64,000 nucleotides of DNA from Daucus carota subsp. sativus (GCF_001625215.2 NC_030389.2:36941454-37005453); one strand, 5' to 3'. Shown: positions 43,401-57,358, counted from the stretch's first letter. Numbers and translations are program-made. Notes: a model not told the origin generated them from the sequence alone.

Positions 43401-45975
43401 TGATATTGTGAAGTGATAAATGATTCGTATGATTGATATTGGATAAGAATATATGGATTATAGTTATTGGATTTTGTTGGTTGATTAATGATTGAGATAG
43501 GATAACAGGTGGATAGTCTAATAAATAGACGAGATGATGTCGGATTTTTGACAAGATTTATATGATAATTGATTGGTGATATGTTATGTGGAATATGATT
43601 GACTATATGTTAGAGTCAAAGCATGCTTATGTGTTACGTGGTATCTGATAAGTTTAAAGGGGTATATAAGTGGGTATCGGTATACGTGATATGTATATGC
43701 GATATATTGTTTAGTGACTATAGTATTATCTTATTCTCGTAAAGGATTTGGACGAGACGTGTACGCTCGAAGACGTCAGGAAGTCGAAATGGTATTGCAA
43801 AGCGAATAAGGGATGAATCGAGTAAGCGAAGCGATGTGGCGAATAGAGTACGGCTAGAGATGGTCTAGAAATTATAATATGAATAGATTGTGAAAGTGGA
43901 AAGATGAGGTTGAGCTATGAGACTGGAGTCAGATTTAAGGCAAGTATCCTAAACCTTTCTCTTGGATATATTGCAAATATTCTGATCCATTCCTTTGGTA
44001 TATGTTTCAAAGTTCATACCTTTCTTTTCAATGTTCGAAAGTGCGAGTATTCTGAACCATTCTTTCTAATCTTCAAGTTTCTAAAGAATCTCCGTTTTAC
44101 AAATTAATTCGAAGTTCAGATTGTCATTGAAGCATGTGTTGCTCAGTGATAGTTAGAGCTTTGAATGAATTGGGATCTTCTTGATTATTCAACCCGCCAT
44201 TGTCATGCTGGTTTAGCAGGCTAAATTCAGTTGCTTAGGCGATAATGGAGGATACTGAATAGTTGAGGATTTCCTGAACTGTGATTTATGAAATGATGGA
44301 TCATGATTTATGAATAGATTATTATCAAAGTTTGAATTGGAATTATTCTGTTGTTGATGATATTTATGATGATGTTCTGTTAATTTACATTGGCTTCTTG
44401 AATTGAATTAGAGAATTGGATTATTGTTTTTATATAAACCTGTGGACCAGATTCGTGGTCATGTTAGGCCAATGAGTGCCTTGGATCCAGTGATAGAGCA
44501 TGGCGGGGCCTGCTCGGGGTTAGTGCGGAACTGATCAGCTGCCTAACCTTGGTTTTAATTAAAATGTGATAGTCCAATTCAATAATTCTTTGGAAAGATT
44601 GAATTTCTCAGTTTAAATGCTGCAAGGTATTGTAAATCATTCTATACAATACCATGAACTCATGAACTCAGGTTGAATCCTTTTATATCTTGAACTCGTG
44701 AACTTCTATTATATCATTTCAGAACTATCATTGTTTATTATTACTTGCTGAGCATTGTTGCTCACCCTTGCTATTCCTTTCTAACCATTTCAGAAAGGCT
44801 TAAAGATGAGATGATTGATTGAGATTGTGAGTAAGGCTAATGCTAGGCGAGGAGACAGAGTTGAGGATCCAGTGGTCGAGGAGTGTTCAGAAAAGTTGAT
44901 GAGGTTGGTGCAAGCTGGAATAGTTGACAGTGATTCTTCTTATCGAAGATGATCTGATTTGGTAAGAGATGTTGTGTAATAATAGTGGTAGATTCTAATT
45001 TCAATACTGTAACCTGGATGCGATCCTGTTGTTTTGGGGGGTTTAAATGTTCTCTTTCAAATCTTTCATTTAACGTCTTTCAGATCTTTTATTATGGCTT
45101 TCAAGTTTGAATTTCAAGTTTTAAATCCTTTGACTTTTACTATCATTTCAAAAAAATAAAAAAAAATTCAAAAGTGTTTAAAAATGGGTTTTATGTGGTG
45201 ACGTCAGAATCCAGGCCCCCGGATTCCTGGACCGTCACACCTTCTGTTGTAAATTTACATATATAAATATTGTTTTAATCAAAAAGAAATCGAGAATTTT
45301 CCGTTGATTCAAACGGCGTACAGTGCAGGAATTTACGATGGATTGAGTCCTTTCCGTCGTAAATTCACCTACCGTATTTAATGTCACCAGAAACTTCTGA
45401 CTTGTCCATTGCAGAATAATATATTTAAATGAATTTACAACGGAATAATCACTACTGCCCCCTTCTAATTTCTTACTTCTTTTTCAAAACACCATACTTC
45501 TTCTTGTGATTTCACACAAGATATGACATAACAACGGCCATTAACACTTGAATCAATGTAAGTATATGATAAATCTTTGCTTATTTTTTTAAAGTTTAAT
45601 TATATGTGCATTAATATGATTCATTTAATATTTACATGTGTTTTATTTGTGTTTATATTTATTTTTGTTTATATGCATATTCAAATTGATATGATATTAT
45701 TCATGCATATATAGATTTCTTATGATAGAAGTTGGATCACTAGACGAATAAAATATCACTGTTGGTTATGAATTTACAGATGAATATAATGAGGGGTTAA
45801 ATATTTCTTGGCATTTACAAGAAGCAATTTTAAAAATTCGCATGATCCGAATCTTGTTATTAGATGTCCTTACTAGCTACTTGAACAAAAGCGACGGAAG
45901 ATTTCCGTCATAAATTGGGAACTTACGACGGAATATAGGCTTAATTTCCGTCGTAAATAGGCTGATGTACTTGTA
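40475..45975. mobile_element. CACTA-like element (ACGACGG family) with nested insertion
   Basis: Left terminus CACTACAACAAACAGG at 40475. The right end on the minus strand reads GACTACAAGTACATC, close to a CACTA end but with G for the first C. The subterminal acgacgga/tccgtcgt motif repeats at both ends. A diverged unit of roughly 150-190 bp containing aagaaatcgagaattttcc occurs once before and once after the nested LTR. Without that insertion the element is just under 1 kb and has no transposase. The flanking triplets do not match clearly (taa versus aac), so the right boundary is tentative. Confidence 0.6.
40708..45239. mobile_element. Large LTR-like insertion (probable solo LTR, gypsy type)
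   Basis: Starts TGTAATATCCC and ends GGACCGTCACA, flanked by CCTTC (40703-40707, 45240-45244). TG...CA ends plus a 5-bp duplication identify LTR-element integration. No reverse transcriptase, integrase or gag is seen, and no second LTR, so the 4.5 kb is best read as one long LTR as in some plant chromoviruses. A second LTR-like start (TGTAATAACCCGG) lies 209 bases inside, at 40917. The frame 42278-42571 is arginine-rich and unrecognised; I treat it as part of the LTR. Confidence 0.65.
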
Positions 45976-46630
45976 GTCAACCCTTCTTTCGATCTGGTTA
46001 CAACTTGGAAGCTTGCAGCTTAAAAAAAACCTTTCTAACAGATTATGAGGAAAATTAAATAAATTACAGATTCAATATAGATTTTAATAATTGAAAATTA
46101 CTTACATAATTTTGATATTATATATTTTTTTAATCAGTATTACTGTCACTTTTTTAATGTTGAAATCTGCATATATCCCTAGACTAATTAAAGAATTTTG
46201 ACCATGGCATGATGGCAACATGTGCTGTGATTCCTTTGATTTTTTAAATAAGCTCACGTTAAACAGGCGCCAAAGTCGCATTATAAATGTCTAAGTGTTT
46301 CAGAAACAAATTGAAGCGGTTTGGCAAATATAAAAAATATGACTTCTTCCTTAAAATAAATAGGTGGATTAAAAGTGACAAGTAAATAAGCTAATAAACA
46401 GAAAAAAAGCTAGCATTCTCAACTTCTTAAAAGTGTTTCCACTTGTTTACGGAGACGGAAATGAAAAACAGAAGCGGCTTCTACTTCTCTTAAACAAACG
46501 GGCGCAATGTTTGAAATGCTTTTGCTTTTACCTACCGTTCATCTTAACTGAAAACTAAAATAGAAATTTACAATAATTTTATCCATACAATTTAAAATTA
46601 ACTATATAAATGAATGTGAAACGGACTAAC
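45245..46630. other. CACTA remainder and GLR downstream region
   Basis: 45245-45975 is the rest of the CACTA-like element. 46075-46630 is the GLR 3' flank, duplicated at 37615-38388. A block at about 46310-46505 containing caacttcttaaaagtgtttc resembles the GTTTGG-type MITEs. No gene. Confidence 0.5.
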
Positions 46631-46671
46631 CGAGTGATTACTTTCAAAGCTGAGTATCTGGGTCAGGGGCA

Positions 46672-49600
46672 TCAAGGTTCAAGATTATCTTCAAGGCTTT
46701 CTATATCACTTACTGTACTAAAGGAATGCCTTGCTTCCCAGTAGGGATCATCAGGAGGATTTCTCGGGTTTTCGACACTTATTACTCTAGCAGATAACTG
46801 TCTTCGATAATGTCTCCATCTCTTGGCAAATGCTCTGAAAAGAATCCTTTGTTTTGGCAATGAAATTAGAAAGTATCTAACAACATATACACCAAGAGCA
46901 ATTGTTGATGTGCATCCGGTTAAGGCAAATAGTATCGAGAAGCTATTTAATCCGATACTAGCATCCTCTTCTGGAATCGAATCTGCATCCACACACTCCT
47001 CGGAGTTTATGTATTTATTCTCAAGTTCTAAGAGCTTCCCGGATTCAGTAATGTTCATTATTGCCTTGTTTATATCTGGAAGCCTTGGAAATTCCTTCTC
47101 AAATGCCTGTCGATGTATAATAAAGAAAGGATCATCGCGAGATAATATTAGCCAGAGATCTTGGAGCCGTTTAGGTGAGCTTAAAATAAGTGTTTCTTGC
47201 TTAAAGTAAAGAAGTGAAGCAAAAGTTAAAAACAAGTTAAGACTTATAACTGATTAAAGTGTTTGGGAAAGAAATAGAAGCAATAAAACTTATTCTCAAC
47301 TTCTTACAAGTACTTCTAACTTATAAACCCAGAAGCCGGGCTTTTAAGCCCAGCCAAACACCCCCCTTGTAAGTTTTGTTAAGACAGCTTCTAGGAAAGT
47401 ACATTGTAGGAAGATAACTTACAAAACCATATCCTCCATCTTTGAAGGTTTTCTCTGTTTTTATAAAGCTTTTGCAGTACTGAGCAAGAAAGACTTTAGC
47501 AGAAGGAACTTCAAGAAAGATGCCTGCTATTTCTTTGCTGTTGAGGGCCTTGGCGTACTCAGCTGTTGATGGATACTTGTTGATATTTGCAGAGTTGAAA
47601 CCTAAGGCATTGATCATGTATAATTTAAGAAATGAACCTCGGCAATACCCAACTGTTGCATTCATCTTTTTGAGTGTTGCAACATCCTTTATGGCCGGTT
47701 CAAGCCTCTGAGCTGTGAGCATACTAGCAAGGCTAGCTGTGTAACTCTGTGTGATTATTAGCGCAACAAAAAGCCACACCACCATTGCAATTCTAGATAA
47801 ATTACTATGTAGTCTATCCCCTGTTTATTTCACAAATGTGTAACACTGTTATTATACAAAATTTTGTAGAATACAAATAATGGCAACGTATATAAAGCTT
47901 ACCACGCAGTGTAAAGAGTGTTGTAAACGCTAGCCAAAAGAATGTTCCAATTTGATTCGAGACACTGCCTGATCTGAATTCAGGAGTGTACTTTCTCTCT
48001 ATCAACCAAACTGTAAAGCCGTTGTAAATGGTAATGACTACAATTAGGCCCCACATTTCTTTCGTAAAGGGCTTCAAGAAGAGCCACAACCGACTAGGTA
48101 ATCTAGATCGAATGGGTACTATTAACACCATTCCTGATTCTGTGTAAGGCTGAGAGAAATCTGCATACCTGTGTCTTTTTTCCAAAATTGTTACATCACC
48201 AGCAACCGCATCAAACCTCTGTACAAATTAACGAAATGTAGTTCTTAAGACATAAATTAACATATAGGTTCTTCCAAAAATGAGATTAGTAACGTAATTT
48301 TAATAATCTTACCCCAAGGGCAATTTGTTCGACCAGATCATCATACTCTCCTTCAAACGGAGTATAATTGAATGTCAAGTCAGTGTCAACATATGCAATT
48401 TTCAGGGCTTCTTCGTACACTTTTATTGAGAATCCATCGTAAGAAACTACATTAGTTTTGGGATGAGTCTCAACCTTTACAAATTGCCTGAAAAGGGACT
48501 TGGCCGGAACACCCACCCTTATAGTCCCTGATGTACCTGCAAGAAAACGACGTCTTCTCTCCGTGTGCCATGGTTGTGCAGGCCACAGGATATCTTTCAA
48601 AACGTCTATAGAATTGCTTTAAGAAGCTTTGTCATCTATAGTTCCTGAAAATCCAAGCCCTTTTGTCCAATACCCATTCCGACAAGTCTTTCCAATGATA
48701 CTAACAATTTCTACCACTTCAGCAGGAGCTATTTTCTTGACAAAAATTTTTTTCTTCCGTGGAACTAATCAAATCAGCAGCCGAAAATCTTTGGAACTCA
48801 TTAGTAATATTTGATCTGTAGAGAAGAGCTCGTGTTGCGTCATAGGCCTGTAAAGCATATATGCCAGGCTGGTCATATTCTTCATCAGGGTACATATCCC
48901 TAAAGTTTGACCCGAATATTTTTCTGAAATCTGGATATTCTGTCAAGATTTCTGAAAAGTAACTTTTTGTTCCAATAATACCTTGCAGTGAATGACATTT
49001 TTTTGGGACCGATGGCGTGGAACTGATCTGTGATGCTGTTTGTTGCTATCCATGCATAACCATCTCCGGTCATGTTCATTAGTTTTGCATTTTGGTACAG
49101 GCGACAACATGATTCAAGAGTTGAGTGAATCACAAACACTCTGTTTTTCTGTTTCTTTAGCTGAATTAGCTCTTTCGGTATGGAATTGAGAGAGATGGAA
49201 TTGAGAGTAAGAATGTAGGATAGTTCGCCCCCAGTTTTTTGAAGTGCCTGAGAGAGTTGAGAGACTATTAACTCGGGTGAGGATATCGTTGGGATGTTCT
49301 CATATATTAGAGTCACTCGATGCAATCCCCAGGACTCTGTAATAGCAGCAATTGCATTCACCTGAACTTGCTGGCTTGGTGTGGCTTGAATGAACCAAGG
49401 GAATGTTGGTGTGGATGGAGATGAATCAGCGAAAGACAGAAACACGGTTACATCAAGAGCTTCCTCATTAGTCACCTCAGCAATAGCCAATGCTTCGTTC
49501 CATGCATGACCTCCCAGAATGGCTTTTACGCCATGTGTTGATAAAAGATCTCGTGCTGCATTAATGTGACAAATTTTCAAGTTAATTAGCATGAAAGAAA

Positions 49601-49830
49601 CTATCAAGAATGCATTTAGGTAACAAGAGCTCTCAATTTCGTATTAATTTGACCCGCCAAAGCTGCACGGACTGGCTTGCCTTGAGAGTTTCAGAAGTGA
49701 AGAAGGAGGTTCTGATTTCTACTGCAATTGAAATCATGAATAGCCACCTCTATGGCCACTCTAGCCTCTTTGCCTATCTTGAACTTTCGTCATATATGTG
49801 TTCTGTGGGACACACCATTTCCACCTCCTC
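46672..49830 (-). pseudogene. Glutamate receptor-like (GLR) channel gene, N-terminal half broken
   Basis: Exons inferred: 49555-48313 (ligand-binding part), 48218-47903, 47820-47423 and 47106-46672, plus 5' exon remains ending at 49654. Features: amino-terminal ANF domain (THGVKAILGGHAW, SLQGIIGTKSYF); S1 domain (GTIRVGVPAKSLF); M1 (MWGLIVVITIYNGFTVWLI); pore FFWLAFTTLFTLRG; M3 with SYTASLASMLTAQRL, the plant GLR signature; S2 (GGYGF, then ITESGKLLELENKY); M4 (GCTSTIALGVYVVRYFL). GLRs are plasma-membrane cation channels gated by amino acids. Damage: no signal-peptide exon, frameshift near 49778, TGA at 49691-49693, a 7-T frameshift at 48998-49004, another at 48747-48753, and TAA at 48619-48621. 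From 48600 onward all splice junctions keep frame. Confidence 0.85.
47163..47367. mobile_element. MITE in the last GLR intron
   Basis: Begins gagccgtttaggtgagctt and ends agccaaacaccccccttg. Internal text (cttaaaataagtg, aagtgaag) matches the MITE at 34763-35007. It lies between the donor at 47422 and the acceptor at 47107, so it does not disturb coding. Confidence 0.65.
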
Positions 49831-49869
49831 CATTGTTGTCTGCTCAACACTCGCCTTTCAGTAAACCCT

Positions 49870-50395
49870 CTGCTGTTTCTGCTTTGCACAAGCTCACGCG
49901 TCTCTATCAGAGCATAACAATTTGGAATTTATTTTTTTCCTTTTTCAAGTAGTCCCGTTCCCACGGGTTTGTTTACCTTCTCTGTTTGTACCCTAAGACT
50001 CTTATAAAATATAATTTCATAATATCTTTTAAATTTATTTTTTAATAAAATTTTAAATATTTTTTATTTAGAAAAAAGTTATCCTTTTTAAATAAGGAAG
50101 TGAACAAGCTAGCAATGCTGATTGTTGCGGCCCTTTCATGCTTTACCTCCGGACTGATCAGGCTGCCATTGGCAAAACTTCAGCAAAAATCGACAGTATA
50201 AGAGGAAACAGAAGGTAAGAAGTTGTATTCATCAGTTACTTGAATTATAAAGTGAAATTCATTTTTTCTGTAGTCTGTACCATGTATATGAGATCTGTAT
50301 GGTTGACATTTATGGTACTTACTGCATAGTTGACAAAGATTACAAGACTAGTTCAAACTTCTGGTGATTGCTGCAGCAAGGTCGTGTGAGTGACA
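49870..50395. other. Region upstream of the GLR remains, no gene recognised
   Basis: This is where the missing first GLR exon should be. The small frames here are shadows of the broken 5' exon or AT-rich noise. Confidence 0.45.
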
Positions 50396-50481
50396 CAAAA
50401 GTCTAGCTATTTTATTTTTTTTTGTTAAATGACAAAAGTCTAGCTATTTTTTTTTTGCTAAATGACAAAAGTCTAGCTATT
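50396..50481. repeat. Threefold short tandem repeat
   Basis: Three copies of gacaaaagtctagctatt separated by T-runs and ctaaat. Confidence 0.7.
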
Positions 50482-50486
50482 ACTAT

Positions 50487-51049
50487 TGTAGGGAGTATAA
50501 GACAAGAAATTACCTGAAATTAATAATCAACAATAAAAATACCGAACTAATATTCGAGGCACGTGAAAACCACGCTGTCCTTAAAACAGATTAGCCCCTT
50601 CCACGTGGTGCTTGAAGGTGTTGTGGCTTCCGTCTCCCAGGATATAACGAATAGGGGTGATTTAAAGCACTAGAGACCCGCCTCCTACGAACCGAACAAG
50701 TATTGCTTCTATCTCACAAAAACCGAATCCTAGAGAGCTCTAAGAGGAATGCAAGTAAGTGATATATTTTGTGTACACAACCAATGTGCAAAGGCCTCCT
50801 TATATAGGAGTAAGAATTTTGTAACTTACAACCCAATTAATTCTGTAACCCCCACAATGAAATAAATTGAAATTTGTAACCCCCACATAACACTAAAGCA
50901 TAGTTATTATTAGGAGTTACAAATCAATTTCATTGGTTACAAAATTATATCATAAGTTATAAAAAATATCAAATAAATACATGCAAATCAAATATTCAAA
51001 TAATCAAATTCAAATATTCAAATAATCAAATTTATTCAAATATCTAACA
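50487..51049 (-). mobile_element. Solo LTR
   Basis: 563 bp; minus strand reads TGTTAGATATTTG...TCCCTACA. Flanked by ACTAT on both sides (50482-50486, 51050-51054). A TATATAAGG motif near 50803 on the minus strand fits an LTR promoter. No interior and no second LTR. Confidence 0.85.
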
Positions 51050-51078
51050 ACTATATACTGTACTAAACTACTGTTTTA

Positions 51079-51400
51079 CTTGGGGCTGTAATTGGAGACG
51101 AGCAAGCCGAGTTTCGAGCCAAGTCTAATTCGAACCAAGTTTAATCGAGTCGAGCCGAACCGGCTCGTTTAGCTCATCGAGCCTAAACCTCTGCCCAAAC
51201 TCGTCTCATTTAATTGCACGAGTTGAGTCAAGCCTGCTCATTTAGTTAAACGAGCCGACTTTAACAAGTTGAGCGAGTTGTAACGTAATTCCTAGTTAAA
51301 CGAGTTCGAGTCAGGCGAGCTCACGAGCCGTGCCTGACTTGAATTACGTTATAGCTCGCTTGACTCGTTAAAATCAGCTTGTTTAGTGCTCGTTACAGCC
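51079..51400. mobile_element. hAT-type MITE with CGAGCC repeats, second copy
   Basis: Starts ttggggctgtaattgg and contains the same gagtcgagccgaaccggctcg-like interior as 30713-31125, in a different arrangement. The right boundary and target duplication are unclear. Confidence 0.55.
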
Positions 51401-51522
51401 TGCTCATTTAATTTATTATTAAATTATGAAAGTTTACTCCACACGCCACTTTATTAATAACAAAATTAAATGAATTGCTTAGCAGGTAACATATTTGCGA
51501 GTTCCTGTAAAAAAATATACTG

Positions 51523-53510
<1,988 letters not shown>

Positions 53511-53980
53511 AGGTTTGAAATCTTTGGGCCACACAAGTGGGTTTTGCCCGCACATGAATAGAAGAGAAAAAAAAACTAAATGAATTGCTACGGTTGCTGG
53601 GCCTGAATACATCAAAAATCCATTGAACTAGCTGAGAATATTGTTATTATATATAAACTATAAATTTACGATATAGTATTATTTTGTGCTCTAAAAGAGC
53701 TTTTTTATTGTAGTACCGCCCTTCTAACATTTTGATATAAAATAGTGCTAAAAGGGGGCAAATTATGGTTTACTCAAAGCGATCTGCTAGAGGTGCAGAG
53801 ATCTGACATATTATAAAATGAAAGTCAATTGTGGAAAGCTGAGTACGCTTATAATACAAGTTTAGTTACATAAAGAACAAGAAACAAAAAGAAGAAAAAA
53901 AACATAGAAGAAGATCAAGAAAGTACAGAGGCTTGCATGGTTACAATATATAAGAATTCATCTACAAGCCATGATTCTTT
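53511..53980. other. Downstream of the eight-cysteine gene, no gene recognised
   Basis: Immediately right of the NUPT. The 3' untranslated region of the minus-strand gene at 54379 probably lies at 53850-53980; no clear polyadenylation signal was assigned. Confidence 0.4.
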
Positions 53981-54379
53981 CTACTTGCAGCTGAGATCTA
54001 CGTTGTACTCTCTAAGTAGATTGCAAGCATTGACAATGTTAGCCGCAGTTTGAGGTTTATACACACGATGGTGATGATGATGATGATGATGACAACGACG
54101 ATTTTTGTGCAACTTACGAGGGCAAAGACAGGAAGCAAGGCTGGCGTCGACGTCGTCGGCTTGCCGGAGGAGTTCACAGCAGTCATCAGAGACTCCTAGG
54201 CCACCGTTGTTGATGTAGTGGCCGCATTTTGACTTTAGGGTTTCGCTCTCTATGGGACAAAGTATCTGGTTTTGATCTTTTTTACTAGTTTTGCATGAGG
54301 TGGTCGAGATGAATTGAGAGCTGAAAGCGAGAAAGACTAATGCAAATATTGCGAACTTGCTTGTTGTGTAGAAAGCCAT
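53981..54379 (-). CDS. Small secreted eight-cysteine (LTP/2S-type) protein with a His8 tract
   Basis: 132 codons, single exon, intact. Residues 1-28 form a signal peptide (hydrophobic FAIFALVFLAF core). The mature part has the eight-cysteine spacing of the lipid-transfer/seed-storage/trypsin-alpha-amylase inhibitor fold: ILC, KC, CC, CLC, NAC, LSC. Between the sixth and seventh cysteines is an insertion RRCHHHHHHHH, adding an extra Cys and eight consecutive His, coded by a CATCATCACC-type triplet run. Such proteins are secreted to the cell wall and bind lipids or inhibit enzymes; the His tract suggests metal binding (inference). TATAAAATA at 54405-54413 is only 26 bases from the ATG; TATAAGG near 54440 is the likelier TATA. 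Confidence 0.85.
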   Translation of the reverse strand: MAFYTTSKFAIFALVFLAFSSQFISTTSCKTSKKDQNQILCPIESETLKSKCGHYINNGGLGVSDDCCELLRQADDVDASLASCLCPRKLHKNRRCHHHHHHHHRVYKPQTAANIVNACNLLREYNVDLSCK

Positions 54380-54469
54380 GATATAATTTTGAGCGCAAAG
54401 CTTTTATTTTATACAAAGTTGTGGCTGCGCCTCACAACCTTATATCCTCTATTCATGTGATAGTTTATA

Positions 54470-54672
54470 CTCTCCGTCCCAATTTATTTGTTTTTAATTA
54501 TTTTTATATGATCTTGAAAATTGAAAAAATATATTCAAAAATAGAATACATTAGATTCTAGTAATATGTTTTTTATAATCCTTTTCCAATATTTAATATA
54601 AAAATTATAGTCAAAGTTTGGACAATTTAACAATACAAAGTTAAACTAGACAGATAAATTGGACCGGTGGAG
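54470..54672. mobile_element. Stowaway MITE upstream of the eight-cysteine gene
   Basis: 203 bp, starts ctctccgtcccaatttattt, ends ataaattggaccggtggag, TA on both sides. Lies about 90 bases upstream of the start codon, so it may touch the promoter. Confidence 0.85.
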
Positions 54673-54674
54673 TA

Positions 54675-55360
54675 TATATTAGAGCAGCCTTGACACATGG
54701 TTCTATGAGTTGTATTTGACTTTATCATTTGTCAGAGCTATCATAATAGACGTGTGCAATTTACCAACTTGAGCTTGTTTTTTTTTCCTTTAGCCAAGTT
54801 GCACTGTTGGATGGCCACTGTAAATTATTCTACTGTAGAATATGATATCTTGCTGTGCATACATTATACATGTATATTACATGCTGCATTTATGAATGTA
54901 GCTGATCCATTTCCAAATTTACTAAAGCATTGATGCAATCTTTTTTGGGAATAAGCTGTGTGGTCTGATATTGGTTGTACTGCATGTGATCACCTTTAAT
55001 TATTATCGCAAACTCTTGCTCCCTTTTTTCTTTCTACGAAAGTTTGACACCGTCCACGTAGATCTTGTTGAAAAGAGAAAGGTGATTTGGACGCTTGATC
55101 TGTGCAACAAAACTTAAATTTAGAATAAAAAAATAAAAAGTTATGTGATTAGTTCTTATAATTTAAGATAGGTTAAACTAATATTCCTATGAAGTTTATT
55201 TTCAATTAATTGGTATGTGTGAGGTAGATGGCCAATACCTTTATTTTATAGCATATTTAGCTACCCAATGCTATTATCATTTTAGACCTCACTCTTTAGA
55301 AAAATACAAATAAATACACTCTTTAAAAAAATACAAATAAATACTCATGTGTGTGTGTAT
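54675..55360. other. Intergenic, no gene recognised
   Basis: AT-rich. Two copies of tttanaaaaatacaaataaatac at about 55295-55345. Confidence 0.5.
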
Positions 55361-55363
55361 ATA

Positions 55364-55720
55364 TGGGATCCTACTCCGATATAAATTATTAAAATATAAA
55401 CTAAATACAAACCAATACGATAAGGGTTTTGGAACCAAGGATGGACCCCGAGATGGACCTAGACGGGTCTAAATGGGGGCCTAGTGGGACCATGATGGGG
55501 CCAAGTTTTGGCTCTTAAGGCTATCTGGAGCCTGTCCAGGACCTGTGCGGAGTCTTGGCGAGACTCAAGCGGCCCGGGGTGGATTGAGTGGTAGCGTGGG
55601 TGGGCCATCGGTGGGTGATGACATATAAGGGGTGGGTGATGACATATAGGGGGTGGGTGATGTCGTTTATGTATAGTTTCTCTTGGTTTGCATTTTAGTG
55701 GTTTGTATTTGAGCAGTTGC
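55364..55720. mobile_element. TA-flanked inverted-end element, copy A
   Basis: Left end gggatcctactccgat then aactaaatacaaaccaatac; right end (complement) gcaactgctcaaatac then aaaccactaaaatgc. Flanked by tatatat on the left and (AT)n on the right. Body with gggtgggtgatgacatat repeats. Confidence 0.7.
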
Positions 55721-55732
55721 ATATATATATAT

Positions 55733-56643
55733 AGGCATTCGATCAAATACATACAAATCTTAAAATAAAAACTAAAAACCACTAATGAAACTCTTGTAAT
55801 TACTTAAGGCACACTACTAAAACAAATTTCCAGACACTTCCAATTAGTAAACCCAGCATAACAACTATCTCCCACCCACCCAGATCCAACCAACTCGTAC
55901 AGCCTCTACCTCTCGTGATTTGAGCTAACACTCACCAGCACGCTATCACCCACCAGCACGCTATCACCTGCGATCCGCCATCATTGTCCATCCAATCTCC
56001 GACCTTGATTTCGTCATCATCGTCATGGCTCCACCTTTCAGCTTCCCGGTCATCACATCATCTTCCTTTCCCCGTCATCACCACCTCCTTCCATTCTCCA
56101 TCATCACCTCCATCTTTTCCTTTCCCTCCCCCAATCTTTTTCGAGGACCTTTCTCTTAATGTCTTGAATGACTAAAACTCAGTCATGGATTTTGGTTTTG
56201 TTAAAGCTTTGATATAGTTACAGAAATTAATGATTTGAGCTATACAAATTAGTGATATTTTCTTTATAAATTAGTGATAACCGTTTTATAAATTAGTGAT
56301 ATTCGTTTAGAAAATAGTGATTTGTGTTGTTGAAATTAGTGATTTCAATGTCTTCTCACAGGAATGCATCTGAGATTATCCATCACGTTACTTCTCAAAC
56401 AAAGAAATTAAAGATCGAAGAAGATGAAGGTTAGAGAGGGTGAGTTTGTGTTAATTGACAATCGTTTTGTATGTATATGTTATGTATAGATTTGTATGTA
56501 TATGGTGTTTATATCAGTTTGTTTTCTACGATTATTGATAAACGACAAGCAGCCGTGGTTAGAAAACTAGGTTGGGCTTATAAGTTAGTGGGTTGGATCA
56601 CAGGTTTTTAGTTTTTAGATTTAGGTGGTTTGTAGTTGAATAG

Positions 56644-56645
<2 letters not shown>
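55733..56645. mobile_element. TA-flanked inverted-end element, copy B
   Basis: Left end ggcattcgatcaaatac then aaaaactaaaaaccac; right end (complement) gtcctattcaactac then aaaccacctaaatc and aaaaactaaaaacc. Flanked by (AT)n on both sides. Interior has a pyrimidine-rich block (55990-56140) and repeated aattagtgatatt motifs. The frame at 55984-56175 is low-complexity Ser/Pro and not called. Confidence 0.7.

Positions 56646-56704
<59 letters not shown>
56646..56704. repeat. (TA)n microsatellite
   Basis: About 29 uninterrupted TA units between elements B and C. Confidence 0.95.
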
Positions 56705-56706
<2 letters not shown>

Positions 56707-57354
56707 ATAGTGATCAACTACAAACCACCCCTTAAAAACAAACTAAACACCATTCCAATTTAGTGATATTCGCTTTAGCACTTAGTGATATTCTCTTTAG
56801 GATTTATGATCTGTGTTACATAATTTAGTGAAAACTTCCAGAAACTACTCAGAATCTCCAGGTCTGTTCTCGAAACAGCTCAGAATCTCCAGATCTGTTC
56901 TAGTTGTCGATTCAGGTGGTGGAGATAGTGGAGGTGAAGGTGGAGGTGGTGGGCATGGAAGGAGCCTTTAGCTCTATTCAGCAGTTTTTGGCAAATATGT
57001 GGAATTGAATTTGGCATTAAGCTGGGCAGACGGTACTGGAGGTGTGGATGAAGGTGAATATGGGGATGGAGGTGGAGGTGAGAGTGGAGTGGGAGAGGGG
57101 CGGTGTGTGCATCAATAGTATATGTGCTCTTTTAAGGTAAGATGTGCTTGAGAGAGTAGAATAATATGATAAAATATGATTTTAAGGAGTCATTTACATG
57201 CTCTTCCGGAGCCGTTTACATGCTCTTCTTGAGCTCTATATTTGGTAAAATTTCCCCATTGTGATATTAATAGCTCAAGAGCTCCACGCTATGGCCCAAA
57301 CAGGAACTATTACACAAGTTATCTTTCTAATCCAAATTTCAATTATTTAAGTCT

Positions 57355-57358
<4 letters not shown>
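56705..57358. mobile_element. TA-flanked inverted-end element, copy C (right end diverged)
   Basis: Left end ggatagtgatcaactac then aaaccacc and aaactaaacacc; interior with tagtgatattc repeats and a purine-rich ggaggtgg block that is the complement in style of element B. The right end lacks the family signature, so it may be truncated. Confidence 0.55.

Noticed and set aside
46823..47209. 128-codon plus frame opposite the GLR last exon
   Set aside because: Antisense shadow of a well-supported GLR exon and the MITE in its intron.
53998..54186. 62-codon minus frame with an isoleucine run
   Set aside because: Out-of-phase shadow of the eight-cysteine gene; the Ile run is the His codon run read in another phase.
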